Below the pieces are notes generated by a model that saw nothing but the letters and a program-made list of their open reading frames with translations, made no database searches and was not told the DNA's origin. Position numbers and translations under genes: made by a program. This document shows positions 34,632-43,728 of a stretch of 64,000 nt of DNA, piece by piece. The number at the start of each line of letters is the position of its first letter. Position 1 is the first letter of the stretch. Source of the stretch: Ornithinibacillus xuwenensis (GTDB taxonomy: Bacteria; Bacillota; Bacilli; Bacillales; Amphibacillaceae); assembly GCF_039614845.1 (NCBI RefSeq), contig NZ_JBDIML010000001.1:956079-1020078 (forward strand), in the 5' to 3' direction.

Positions 34632-34991
34632 CTAGCTCCACCGTAATGCAACGGTTAATCTACAGCATTCTGTATTCTTAATCTTGGATATAAACGCCAT
34701 TCTTAATTCGTCTGGGTTATAATTCACATCAATATCTGATGTTACACCTATTGACTTAATTAACCGTTTAACCTCTGGCATATTGGATTTCTGAGCCGCA
34801 CTCATGACGCGCTTCCCAAATTCCTTCGATCCTGCAAACCGATCTAATACAACACTAGCTTCACGCATTAATACCCTTGTTTCATTGGCAGCTTCATACA
34901 AATGATCCGGATTCACATTTGGAAACTGACGATTCGTATCATAACGATATGGATAAGCTGAGTAATAATACACTGGATAGCAATAGTACAC
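34632..34991 (-). CDS. Conserved Bacillaceae hypothetical protein, Tyr-rich N-terminus
   Basis: A 119-aa protein with a Tyr/Pro-rich head (MYYCYPVYYYSAYPYRYDTN) followed by an alpha-helical region (about 30-85) and a C-terminal beta part ending CCRLTVALRWS. Similar short proteins occur in endospore formers, from memory; a spore link is suspected only. The start is GTG 34991, eight bases after AGGGAGGG. Confidence 0.6.
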   Translation of the reverse strand: MYYCYPVYYYSAYPYRYDTNRQFPNVNPDHLYEAANETRVLMREASVVLDRFAGSKEFGKRVMSAAQKSNMPEVKRLIKSIGVTSDIDVNYNPDELRMAFISKIKNTECCRLTVALRWS

Positions 34992-35062
34992 CTAGATTTC
35001 CCTCCCTAAAAATTCCATATAACACTATATGCATGATAAATGCTGGAGGGACTCCTTTTCTA

Positions 35063-35452
35063 TTAACTCTTCCAATGAGGCTTACTTTCCACTATTCCTT
35101 TGTAATTTTCTCGATAAGCCCATACCAAGATTCCTTCTAGAACCACTAATACGATTGCTAATAGCAATAACTCCGGGTCAACAAATATATGAAACGCAAA
35201 AATATTTACAATGATGCCTGTTAGCGCAACTAATACCAATGGAATAAACCTGCGAATAATTAGTAAAATTCCTGCTATGATTTCTACACCTTTCTCCATT
35301 GCCAGTAAATAGCCATCCCCTAAAAATTCCATTGCAGCTGGATTTGTTGGTGCAAATGGCTCAAAGCCGAATAACACGAAGTAGCCGTTTAATCCCGCCC
35401 CTAAAAATAAGATACCTAATAGTAATTCAGCAGTTCGAATAAAGCCTTTCAT
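35063..35452 (-). CDS. DoxX-like small membrane protein
   Basis: A 129-aa protein with four hydrophobic helices: RTAELLLGILFLGAGLNGY, LLAMEKGVEIIAGILLII, PLVLVALTGIIVNIFAF and LLLLAIVLVVLEGILVW. This is the DoxX/DoxD-like fold of small membrane proteins with varied redox-linked roles. SD GGGAGGGG precedes the ATG. The function is unknown. Confidence 0.7.
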   Translation of the reverse strand: MKGFIRTAELLLGILFLGAGLNGYFVLFGFEPFAPTNPAAMEFLGDGYLLAMEKGVEIIAGILLIIRRFIPLVLVALTGIIVNIFAFHIFVDPELLLLAIVLVVLEGILVWAYRENYKGIVESKPHWKS

Positions 35453-35570
35453 TATTTATTCCCCTCCCTATGCTTCTTTCGCTTACAGAATAGCACATAT
35501 ACGTTGCCCGCCTGCGCATTTTTGCAAAATTCACACAGTTCATTATATGTTTAGTGTTTGGAAGCTGATG

Positions 35571-35663
35571 TTTAGCTTTTTCGACTGGGAGTTAGCTTTT
35601 TCAGCTAGGACTTTAGCTTTTCTGCGAATCTTCAGCATTTCCTGCTGCATATTCAGCTTTTAA
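35571..35663 (+). repeat. Five imperfect repeats with ~20-bp period
   Basis: TTAGCTTTT or TCAGCNTTT units begin at 35572, 35592, 35613, 35632 and 35653, a spacing of 19-21 bp. The array is non-coding and lies upstream of the SOS-regulated polymerase. A two-unit relative with the same spacing occurs at 47898-47926. Confidence 0.6.
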
Positions 35664-35720
35664 TAAAAAACTCTCATTTCACTAGCATAAATTTCCATTG
35701 ATAATCCAATACTAGCATCA

Positions 35721-35740
35721 TATAATAAGAACAAACGTTC
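35721..35740 (+). promoter_or_regulatory. -10 element and LexA (SOS) box
   Basis: TATAAT (35721-35726) is followed directly by GAACAAACGTTC (35729-35740), matching the Gram-positive SOS box core GAAC-N4-GTTC. LexA bound here would block initiation of the Y-family polymerase. Confidence 0.85.
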
Positions 35741-35759
35741 TACTTGGTGGTGAATTAGA

Positions 35760-37010
35760 TTGGATTACTCTGCTTATCCTCGTAATGATGTGCTTTGTAT
35801 TGATATGCGTTCCTTTTATGCTAGTGTCGAGGCTGTTAAGCTAGGGCATGATCCGATGAAGACGATGCTTGCAGTTGTCGGCGATCCGAGTAGATCTGGA
35901 AGCATCGTGTTAGCTGCTTCCCCAGCCCTAAAGCAAAAGTACGGCATTAGCAATGTGAGCCGTTTTTTTGAATTACCAAATGATCCAGATATTCATATTG
36001 TGCCGGCTCATATGGCTGATTATCTTCAAGTCTCTGTAGAAATTACAAGATTAATTAATCAATATGCTCCAAAAGAAGCAATCCATCAATATTCTGTAGA
36101 TGAAGTATGGGTCACATTGAACGGGCTTCACAAGCTATTCGGGAGTTACTGGGAGGTTGCTGAAAAGATTAAACAAGATATTCTGGACAGCTTCGGAATC
36201 ACTTGCTCAATTGGTATTGGCGATAATAAGTTTTTAGCCAAGGTTGTCATGGATTTACACGCAAAACAGGTTGGAATTGCTGAATGTAGATATGAGGATG
36301 TTGAAGAAAAACTATGGCCCTTCCCTGTAGAAGATATATGGGGAATCGGTAGTCGCATGAAACACAATTTAAATCGAATGGGAATCGTTACCCTCGGACA
36401 ACTCGCTAAATTCAACCTCGATCATCTCAAAAAACGATTCGGTGTTATGGGTGAGCAACTCTACTGGCATGCATGGGGAATCGACTTAAGTCCAGTCTAT
36501 GGTGACTTTGTTAAGCATGAACAAAAAGGCTTTGGTCATGGCATTTCTCTTTTACGAGATTACACGAAGGATGAAGTCGCAGTTTGTATGCTAGACCTTT
36601 GTGAGGAGGTTTGCCGTAGAGCGCGAACAGCAGGTAAAATCGGAAAAACGATTCATCTTGGTATTGCCTATTCCAAAGAAACTGGAGGAGGATTTTCACG
36701 CTCCAGGTCGATTTCAATTCCTACTAATGTAACCATGGATATGTACCAGGTTTGCTTACAGCTGTTTGAAGAATTTTACGATGGTCAAAGTAATATCCGC
36801 CATGTCTACGTAACATTAGATAACTTATTTGAAAAAGCAGAAACGCAATTAAATTTATTTGAGGACCGGTCGAAAAAAACGGATATTGGTTATGTCATGG
36901 ACGCTATTCGTGATAAATATGGGGCCACAGCAATACTCCGAGCAAGTAGCTACACAGATGCTGGAGTCACATTAGATCGCAGTAAGAAAATTGGGGGACA
37001 TCGTGCGTAG
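35760..37010 (+). CDS. Y-family DNA polymerase (YqjW/UvrX-like)
   Basis: An error-prone lesion-bypass polymerase of 416 aa. Catalytic motifs are VLCIDMRSFYASVEAV near residue 12, with the metal Asp, and YSVDEVWVTL near 109, with Asp-Glu. A helix-hairpin-helix region (IWGIGSRMKHNLNRMGI) follows, then the little-finger domain. A QLNLFE motif near 365 is a likely beta-clamp binding site. The sequence is closer to plasmid/phage-type UvrX/YqjW than to DinB. The start is TTG 35760 after GGTGGTG. A LexA box sits 20 bp upstream. Confidence 0.92.
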   Translation: MDYSAYPRNDVLCIDMRSFYASVEAVKLGHDPMKTMLAVVGDPSRSGSIVLAASPALKQKYGISNVSRFFELPNDPDIHIVPAHMADYLQVSVEITRLINQYAPKEAIHQYSVDEVWVTLNGLHKLFGSYWEVAEKIKQDILDSFGITCSIGIGDNKFLAKVVMDLHAKQVGIAECRYEDVEEKLWPFPVEDIWGIGSRMKHNLNRMGIVTLGQLAKFNLDHLKKRFGVMGEQLYWHAWGIDLSPVYGDFVKHEQKGFGHGISLLRDYTKDEVAVCMLDLCEEVCRRARTAGKIGKTIHLGIAYSKETGGGFSRSRSISIPTNVTMDMYQVCLQLFEEFYDGQSNIRHVYVTLDNLFEKAETQLNLFEDRSKKTDIGYVMDAIRDKYGATAILRASSYTDAGVTLDRSKKIGGHRA

Positions 37011-37052
37011 CTGCCAGTAAACATGTTGGCAGCTACATCATAATTTAAGCGT

Positions 37053-37856
37053 CTAACTAATTAAAGCACCGATTGCACCAGCATGTGAGCCCTTCTTTAG
37101 AAAAATAGGTTCATAGGACATCATGTCACGAAAACGACCTAAGACATCTTGTAAGGCCTTATTATTTGAAACCGTTCCCCCAACAAATACAATCTTACTA
37201 GCTTGTTTCGAAGATGCCACTTGACCAGCAAGCAGGATAATTGTTTCCCCTATCAATTGCATCACACTTGCTAAATAATCCTGCTCAGTAGCATGTTCAT
37301 TTAAATGAGCTTTTCCGAAATTAGCAGCAGTTAAGTCGCCAAAAATTGGAGGTTCTTCCGGTGCATAAATGTCTCGTACTAATAAATCAGCATTGCGATT
37401 ATCGCCATTTTCAGCCATCGATGTAAATAATTGAAAATCCTGTTTTCCAGTAATAAGATGGCCTAATCCCATCAGAGTTCCTCCACCAATCCCACTACCT
37501 AAAACACGTTCGAAGGAGCCTTCTGTCATATGAAAAAAAGACGTTCCCGTACCAATGTTAACTAAAATAAAATCCTCTTCTCTTATATCCTTCTCTGTTT
37601 GCAGCAAATATCTAGTTCCTGCAGTTACTGCATCAAACTCATTAACGATAGAACAATTATTCGTAGCAAGACGCTTTATATAACCAGCTTTTCCACCAGT
37701 TAAAACGAGCTTAGTATTCGGAGCTAACGTCGTTAACCACTGAATAAGTTGGTCTATTTCAAGACTGGAAAAGATTTTCGTATGTAGCCTTTCTTGCTCC
37801 TCATAAGCGATTTTAACAAGTGAACCACCAGCATCAATTCCTACTTTCTGAATCAA
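37053..37856 (-). CDS. coaW: Type II pantothenate kinase
   Basis: The first enzyme of coenzyme A synthesis, phosphorylating pantothenate. This 267-aa form has the ASKHA fold: phosphate-1 motif KVGIDAGGSLVKIAY at the N-terminus, FILVNIGTGTSFFHM near 100, GSGIGGGTLMGLGHLI near 125 and IVFVGGTVSNN near 225. The length matches staphylococcal CoaW. The start is TTG 37856 with SD GGAGGGG. Such enzymes are usually insensitive to CoA feedback. Confidence 0.93.
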   Translation of the reverse strand: MIQKVGIDAGGSLVKIAYEEQERLHTKIFSSLEIDQLIQWLTTLAPNTKLVLTGGKAGYIKRLATNNCSIVNEFDAVTAGTRYLLQTEKDIREEDFILVNIGTGTSFFHMTEGSFERVLGSGIGGGTLMGLGHLITGKQDFQLFTSMAENGDNRNADLLVRDIYAPEEPPIFGDLTAANFGKAHLNEHATEQDYLASVMQLIGETIILLAGQVASSKQASKIVFVGGTVSNNKALQDVLGRFRDMMSYEPIFLKKGSHAGAIGALIS

Positions 37857-37913
37857 CCCTACCCCTCCTTCATACCTTTACAATCAATTTACATGATTCA
37901 TGTGGAAGATGAA

Positions 37914-37962
37914 ACAAAAAAGGTACAGAAAACAGCTAAGAAGGCCTGTTTTCTGTACCATA
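37914..37962 (-). terminator. Terminator of the CBS-domain gene
   Basis: A perfect 14-bp stem, GGTACAGAAAACAG with CTGTTTTCTGTACC, with a T-rich run on the minus strand. Confidence 0.8.
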
Positions 37963-37968
37963 AAAAAG

Positions 37969-38406
37969 TTATTTCTGTGGTGCAGAAGGGGTAGAAATAC
38001 TTGATAATGCTTGTTCTGCTTCATTATCAAGCTGATTATCAACAGCTAGGTCACCTAATGCTACCATGCCGACAACCTGTCCATTTTCAACTACTGGCAA
38101 GCGTCTAATCTGTTGTTGTGCCATTAGTTGAGCTGCTTCATGAGCATCCATATCAGGAGTTGCTTGCACAATCTGTTGTGCTGTCATAACGTCTGCTACT
38201 CTTTCTTCGGGATTCTCCCCTTGTGCCGTTGTACGAAGTGTGATGTCACGGTCAGTAATCATCCCTACCATTTGACCGTTATTATTCACAACTGGAAGTG
38301 AACCGACATTGTACTGGCTCATTAACGCAGCGGCCTCTTGAACAGTTTGTGAATCGTTAACCGTTACTACATTTGATGTCATAATTTTACGGATTTGCTG
38401 ATTCAT
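37969..38406 (-). CDS. CBS-domain pair protein
   Basis: A 145-aa cytoplasmic protein made of two CBS domains (about 5-60 and 70-130): IMTSNVVTVNDSQTVQEAAALM...GSLPVVNNNGQMVGMITDRDI and the matching second copy ending RRLPVVENGQVVGMVALGDLAV. Such pairs bind adenosine nucleotides and act as energy sensors. It resembles the Bacillus YhcV/YlbB/CcpN-like stand-alone group. The start ATG 38406 has SD GGGGAGG at seven bases; longer frames lack it. Confidence 0.9.
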   Translation of the reverse strand: MNQQIRKIMTSNVVTVNDSQTVQEAAALMSQYNVGSLPVVNNNGQMVGMITDRDITLRTTAQGENPEERVADVMTAQQIVQATPDMDAHEAAQLMAQQQIRRLPVVENGQVVGMVALGDLAVDNQLDNEAEQALSSISTPSAPQK

Positions 38407-38552
38407 GTAATAACCTCCCCTTTCATTTATAGACTGAATCAATTTTAGCTTATTATTAGTGGGATATTTTTCATCCATATTCAATTCCTAATGGAATTTA
38501 GGAAAGTGAGCATATTAAGGTTATGTACTATTTAAAAGGAAGGAATGTTTAC

Positions 38553-40142
38553 ATGAACGCAAAGCTCATTGACTGGCCAACGTTTATCGGAGCGATACTT
38601 GTATTACTTGCCGTATCATTACCATTAATTTTTTACCCTGAAGCTGGAGCCGCAGCGATAAATATGGCAAATAGCTTTTTAACAGGAAATTTCGGCGTTC
38701 TTTATTTAGCGCTTGGCTTATTAGCCTTTTTATTCTTGCTATATATTGCATTTAGTAAATTTGGCAAAATAAAATTAGGCAAGCGAGGAACAGAAAAAGA
38801 ATTTGGTTCATTTTCTTGGGCTGCAATGCTATTTTCAGCAGGTATCGGATCAAGTATTTTATACTGGGGAATGATTGAATGGGCTTATTATTATCAAGGT
38901 CCTCCCTTTGGTGTAACACCAGAAACAAAAGAAGCGATTGAACTGGCTGCCACCTATGGATTATTTCATTGGGGTCCCATTGCTTGGGCAATATATACAT
39001 TACCTGCATTGCCAATTGCTTATTTCTATTACGTAAGAAAAAAGCCAGTTCTAAAAATAAGCGCAGCTACAAAACCACTAATTGGAAAGCTTGCTGACGG
39101 TCCATTAGGAGTACTAATTGATGTCTTATTTATATTTGGTCTATTAGGCGGAGCTGGAACCACACTTGCACTTGGTACTCCTATGATTGCAGAAGGTGTG
39201 CATGATATTACAGGAATACCGGTTACGCTTGGAGTTCAAGCTGGAATCATGATATTATGTACGCTAATCTTCGCCATAAGCGCTTATTCAGGGTTGAATA
39301 AGGGAATTAAAGTCTTAAGTGATATCAATTTATGGCTCGCGCTTTTTATACTAATTTTTATCTTTATTTTTGGTCCAACTGTATTTATAAGTGAGACAAC
39401 CTTTACAAGTCTAGGTATACTTGCGGATAACTTTTTCCATATGGCAACCTGGCTAGAACCATTGGCACAAATCAACGGTTTTAAAGAAACAGGCTTCCCA
39501 GAAACATGGACGGTCTTTTATTGGGCTTGGTGGGTTGTTTATGCGCCATTCGTCGGATTGTTTGTTGCACGAATATCCCATGGGCGGACTATCCGTGAAA
39601 TGATATTTGGTACGATGATTTATGGAACACTCGGATGTGTACTCTTCTTCGGTATACTTGGAAACTTCGGCTTATTCTTACAGCTCTCTGACTCATTTGA
39701 TGTAATTAGTTTTATGAATGAAAATGGTGCACCAGCAACGATTATTGCAATACTCACCCAATTGCCAATTGCTGATTTTATTGTCATTGTGTTTACGATA
39801 TTAGCCATTGTATTTCTATCCACCACCTTTGATTCGGCATCGTATATATTAGCTGCAGTCGTACAAAAACATGTACCCGGTGGAGAGGCGATGCGATGGA
39901 ATCGACTTTTTTGGGCATTTGCATTGCTACTACTTCCGTTAGTACTCATGTTCATAGGTGATTTGAAATCCTTACAAACAGCAAGTATTGTTGCTGGGTT
40001 TCCAGTTATGTTTATCATGATATTACTCGCGCTTTCCTTTGTTAAAGCAGCTGGGCAGGATATTAGAGCGATGAAAGAATATCGCTCCCCTACCATTTAT
40101 ATTGACCGTAGAAACATACCTGAATCAAAGGAAACAAAATAA
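38553..40142 (+). CDS. BCCT-family betaine/choline/carnitine transporter
   Basis: A sodium-coupled osmolyte uptake carrier with 12 helices, about 529 aa. Family marks are GSFSWAAMLFSAGIGSSILYWGMIEWAYYY near residue 90, YGLFHWGPIAWAIYTLPALPIAY, and the segment TVFYWAWWVVYAPFVGLFVARISHGRTIREM near 320, which carries the substrate aromatic box and regulatory loop. FDSASY near 430 is also conserved. ATG 38553 has an AAGGAAGG SD. It lies divergent from the CBS gene. Glycine betaine is the likely substrate; no adjacent betaine genes confirm it. Confidence 0.92.
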   Translation: MNAKLIDWPTFIGAILVLLAVSLPLIFYPEAGAAAINMANSFLTGNFGVLYLALGLLAFLFLLYIAFSKFGKIKLGKRGTEKEFGSFSWAAMLFSAGIGSSILYWGMIEWAYYYQGPPFGVTPETKEAIELAATYGLFHWGPIAWAIYTLPALPIAYFYYVRKKPVLKISAATKPLIGKLADGPLGVLIDVLFIFGLLGGAGTTLALGTPMIAEGVHDITGIPVTLGVQAGIMILCTLIFAISAYSGLNKGIKVLSDINLWLALFILIFIFIFGPTVFISETTFTSLGILADNFFHMATWLEPLAQINGFKETGFPETWTVFYWAWWVVYAPFVGLFVARISHGRTIREMIFGTMIYGTLGCVLFFGILGNFGLFLQLSDSFDVISFMNENGAPATIIAILTQLPIADFIVIVFTILAIVFLSTTFDSASYILAAVVQKHVPGGEAMRWNRLFWAFALLLLPLVLMFIGDLKSLQTASIVAGFPVMFIMILLALSFVKAAGQDIRAMKEYRSPTIYIDRRNIPESKETK

Positions 40143-40303
40143 TTGATGAAGGACAGAGCAATATATATCTGCTTTGTCCTTCTGTTATCCTTATTTTTAG
40201 TACCAGGTATTAATAATTCCTACCAAAGTTTCATTTATTTAGTCTGAAAATTATGTATACTAATACAATAGGCAGGCATTTTCTTTTTAGAGGAGGAATT
40301 CTG

Positions 40304-42271
40304 ATGGATGTAAGTGGTATTTTACAGGTCGTAGAAAACAGTAAATTGGTTTATCCGAATGAAAAAAAAGTAAAAAACACTGCAATTGGCTCTACAGAGG
40401 CATTTGAAGAATTATTAAAGCAATCCCAACAAGATCCAGCTAGTTTTTGGGAGTCTGTCGCACAGGAGCTTGTATGGTACGAACCATGGAAGGAAACCAT
40501 TACAGGAAAACTACCAGATTTCCGCTTTTTTAAGGATGGAATTAGTAACCCATGTGTTAACTTAATTGACCGACATGTTGAAAATGGAGCTGGCAATCGC
40601 ACGGCTTTAATATGGGAAGGAGAAAATGGCGATACAAAGTTCTTCACTTATCACATGCTACTTGCAGAAGTAAATCGATTTGCAAATGCCTTAAAATCTT
40701 TCGGTGTAAAAAAAGGAGATTGTGTTGCGATTTATTTACCTAATTTGGCAGAGGCATTCATTGCTGTGCTAGCCTGCTTTCGTATCGGCGCTGTCTATAA
40801 CACAATCTTCTCTGGATACTCAGAAAAGTCGCTCAAAGACCGCTTAACAGCATTTGAACCAAAGGTAATGGTAACCGCAGACGCAACACAGCGCCGTGGT
40901 AAAATGATTCATCTAAAAGAAAAAGTAGATCATGTTATACAAGAAATCCCATCCATTGAAGCAGTGATTGTTGTAAATCGCTTTGGAACAGACACATCCA
41001 TGCAACCAGGACGTGATGTTTGGTGGCAGGAAATAACCGCAAACATGAGTATGAAGTGTGAACCAGAGCGAATCGAAGCCAATGAGCCAGGTATTGTATT
41101 CTATACTAGTGGAACAACTGGTAAGCCAAAAGGTGTCGTTCATTCCGGGATGGCGTTTGTTATTCAAAATTATATGTATGCAAAGTACCATATGGCTCAT
41201 CAAGAAGATGACGTGTTTTGGTGCTCTGCTGATATTGGTTGGCTAACGATGCATATTTGGGGAATCGTTGGTGCATTAGCAAATGGGGTCACAACCGTTG
41301 TTTATGAAGGAGCTCCAGATTATCCTTCTAAAGATCGCTTCTATCAAATTATGGAGAAATATCGTGTAAATAAACTCTTTACAGCTCCAACCGCATTACG
41401 CATGTTAAAGAGTATGGGAGAAAAAGTACTGGACAAGTATGATTTATCCTGCCTTGATGTTATTTCTCTTGTAGGAGAACCATTTGATCCTGAAACATGG
41501 CATTGGACCTATGAAACACTAGGAAAAAAACAAATTAGTGTCAACAACACATGGGGACAAACTGAAACTGCTGGTTGCCCAATAGCAGGAGCAGCATGGT
41601 TGACACCAATGAAGCCTGGATCAGCCGGTTTACAGTTCCTCGGTGCCGATGTTGCAATTGTTGATGATGAAGGAAACCCAGTAAAACCCGGAACATTAGG
41701 AAACCTTGTCATTCGAAAGCCATTTCCTATGCTGTGTAGAACGTTATGGAAAGAACCTGAACGTTATTATAATGCGTATTTCAGCCAAGTAGAAGGTTGT
41801 TATTTCGCAAGTGACCTTGCATTAGAAGATGAAGATGGCTATTTCTGGGTTGTCGGAAGATCTGACGACGCTTTTAATGTAGCTGGACATCGCCTTAGTA
41901 CCATGGAAATGGAAAGTTCCGTGCTTGAAGTAGAAGGTGTTTCAGAAGTAGCAGTAATCGGTGTTCCAGACGAAATAAAAGGAGAAGTCCCCATCGTCTT
42001 TGTTCGATTAGCTGATGGATTTGAGGAAACAAAAGAACTCATAGAAGAAATGAGCAACAGTATTGTAAGCCAAATCGGAGCTATTGCAAGACCAAAAGAA
42101 ATCATTGTGTCAGATGCACTACCGAAAACAGTAAGTGGTAAAATCATGCGTCGCCTATTAAAAGAAATAATCATTAATGGCTCAGTCATGGGGGATATAA
42201 CTGGTCTTGAAGATCCTGGAACAGTGGAACAAATCAAGAAAACAATAGGAGAAAGGTCAAGTATTTCCTAA
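40304..42271 (+). CDS. Acetate/propionate--CoA ligase-type AMP-forming acyl-CoA synthetase
   Basis: An adenylate-forming enzyme of about 656 aa making an acyl-CoA from a short fatty acid, ATP and CoA. The N-terminal ACS domain (DPASFWESVAQELVWYEPWKETI) is followed by A3 motif IVFYTSGTTGKPKGVVHSG near 260, NNTWGQTETAGCP near 415, and the C-terminal PKTVSGKIMRRLLKEI with the lysine that is acetylated in AcsA. SD AGAGGAGG precedes ATG 40304. Acetate is the default, but propionate or acetoacetate-type substrates are possible. Confidence 0.88.
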   Translation: MDVSGILQVVENSKLVYPNEKKVKNTAIGSTEAFEELLKQSQQDPASFWESVAQELVWYEPWKETITGKLPDFRFFKDGISNPCVNLIDRHVENGAGNRTALIWEGENGDTKFFTYHMLLAEVNRFANALKSFGVKKGDCVAIYLPNLAEAFIAVLACFRIGAVYNTIFSGYSEKSLKDRLTAFEPKVMVTADATQRRGKMIHLKEKVDHVIQEIPSIEAVIVVNRFGTDTSMQPGRDVWWQEITANMSMKCEPERIEANEPGIVFYTSGTTGKPKGVVHSGMAFVIQNYMYAKYHMAHQEDDVFWCSADIGWLTMHIWGIVGALANGVTTVVYEGAPDYPSKDRFYQIMEKYRVNKLFTAPTALRMLKSMGEKVLDKYDLSCLDVISLVGEPFDPETWHWTYETLGKKQISVNNTWGQTETAGCPIAGAAWLTPMKPGSAGLQFLGADVAIVDDEGNPVKPGTLGNLVIRKPFPMLCRTLWKEPERYYNAYFSQVEGCYFASDLALEDEDGYFWVVGRSDDAFNVAGHRLSTMEMESSVLEVEGVSEVAVIGVPDEIKGEVPIVFVRLADGFEETKELIEEMSNSIVSQIGAIARPKEIIVSDALPKTVSGKIMRRLLKEIIINGSVMGDITGLEDPGTVEQIKKTIGERSSIS

Positions 42272-42291
42272 AAACATATAACAACAGAAAA

Positions 42292-42330
42292 CAAACGGAA
42301 CAGCTTATCTTATAAGCTGTTCCGTTTGTT
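42292..42330 (+). terminator. Bidirectional terminator
   Basis: Stem AAACGGAACAGCTTA / TAAGCTGTTCCGTTT with a very short loop, between the acyl-CoA synthetase and the minus-strand subtilase. Confidence 0.85.
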
Positions 42331-42341
42331 AGTATTAACTA

Positions 42342-43553
42342 TTAATATCGAACAGAATCGTTTGCATTAATTAACCCATGCTCTACATAGTAACCGACAC
42401 CGCTCATGCTATCAGCAGTATTTTCAATAGCGGCACGAACCTGTGAGTTACTTCTACCTTGACCGGTTAATAGTGCCGCTTGACCAGCAACAAATGGTGA
42501 AGCCATTGAGGTTCCTGATAAGTATACATAACTATTGCCTGGATATGTGGAGGCAATGTCAACACCTGGTGCCATTACATCGACCCATGTTCCCCAGTTT
42601 GAAAAGCTTGCCTTCTGGTTATTAGAATCAACAGCACCAACTGCGATAACATTTGCATAAGACGCAGGCTCAAATGTTGTGCTAACACCATCATTACCGG
42701 CAGCAGCGACTACAACTACACCGCTATTCCAAGCATAGTTTACAGCATCCTCTAATGTTTGGGTATCACAATTACAGCCAAGTGATAGATTAATAACTTC
42801 AGCACCTGCATCAGCAGCATAAATAATACCATCTGCAATGTCCGCTAAAGACCCACTACCATTTGCATCTAATACACGAACCGCTAGAATTCTAGTATTC
42901 GGTGCCATACCCGCAATACCAGTAGCATTATTTGTTTCTGCCGCAGCTATCCCTGCTACATGTGTACCGTGACCATTTTGGTCCATCGGATAATTATCAT
43001 TTTGAACAAAATCATACCCACGGATTACTTTTCCATTTAAATCTGGATGATTGTAATCAACACCTGTATCAAGAACAGCCACTTCTTGACCTGAGCTTCC
43101 TCTAGCTACATCCCATGCAAGGTTGGCATCTGTATTAAATAACCCATATTGATAACTTGTGCTAAAATATGTGTCGTTTGGAGTCCAAGTAGCATGCAGC
43201 TCATAGTTTGGCTCAGCATACTCAACATTTGGGTTGTTGCTAAGCGCCTTTACTACTTCCTCCACATTATTAACCTCAAGCACTGAAAATGGCGATGCAA
43301 CCGCATCAACATCTGCTTGTAACGTTGCACCAACATCTGCTAATACCTTATTCTTGGAAGAAACCGATACCTTATCTTTAAACTTAACAATTACCTCACC
43401 TTTTGCATATTTCCCTTTTTCTATGGATTTGTTAACTGCAGATTCCCCAGGACTATTCCCAAGCAATCCCTCACTCTCAGCAGCACTTCCTACCACTGGG
43501 AATAGCAATACTAGAACCGCAATTACCAAACCACCTAACCAAGTTTTCTTCAT
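42342..43553 (-). CDS. Secreted subtilisin-family serine protease (S8)
   Basis: An extracellular protease of about 403 aa. Signal peptide MKKTWLGGLVIAVLVLLFPVVGSA is followed by an I9-like propeptide (about 50-115, KGEVIVKFKDKVS...NPNVEYAEPNYELHATW). The catalytic triad is D in VAVLDTGVDYNHPDL, H in NGHGTHVAGIAA and S in LSGTSMASPFVAGQAAL. ATG 43553 has a strong SD, GAGGAGGGG; an upstream ATG would add 15 residues before the signal. It resembles thermitase/fervidolysin-type enzymes. Confidence 0.95.
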   Translation of the reverse strand: MKKTWLGGLVIAVLVLLFPVVGSAAESEGLLGNSPGESAVNKSIEKGKYAKGEVIVKFKDKVSVSSKNKVLADVGATLQADVDAVASPFSVLEVNNVEEVVKALSNNPNVEYAEPNYELHATWTPNDTYFSTSYQYGLFNTDANLAWDVARGSSGQEVAVLDTGVDYNHPDLNGKVIRGYDFVQNDNYPMDQNGHGTHVAGIAAAETNNATGIAGMAPNTRILAVRVLDANGSGSLADIADGIIYAADAGAEVINLSLGCNCDTQTLEDAVNYAWNSGVVVVAAAGNDGVSTTFEPASYANVIAVGAVDSNNQKASFSNWGTWVDVMAPGVDIASTYPGNSYVYLSGTSMASPFVAGQAALLTGQGRSNSQVRAAIENTADSMSGVGYYVEHGLINANDSVRY

Positions 43554-43691
43554 GAAACCCCTCCTCTTTTTTGTTACGTTAAGATTTATATTTCGCAACT
43601 AGAAGTTTCATGTAAGCATGGAATCCTATAAAAAGTGGGAAAGGTAACAGAATATGTTTTTGAAGTTGTAGTCAAAAATTCCTACGGACAT

Positions 43692-43722
43692 AAAAAAAGC
43701 TTGGATTGATTCCAAGCTACTA
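43692..43722 (-). terminator. Terminator of uvsE
   Basis: Stem AGCTTGGA / TCCAAGCT with loop and seven T on the minus strand, just after the uvsE stop. Confidence 0.75.
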
Positions 43723-43728
43723 AAATCA

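Noticed and set aside
35571..35663. CRISPR array
   Set aside because: The units are only about 9-11 bp with 20-bp period, imperfect, without spacers of normal length, and there are no cas genes in the window.
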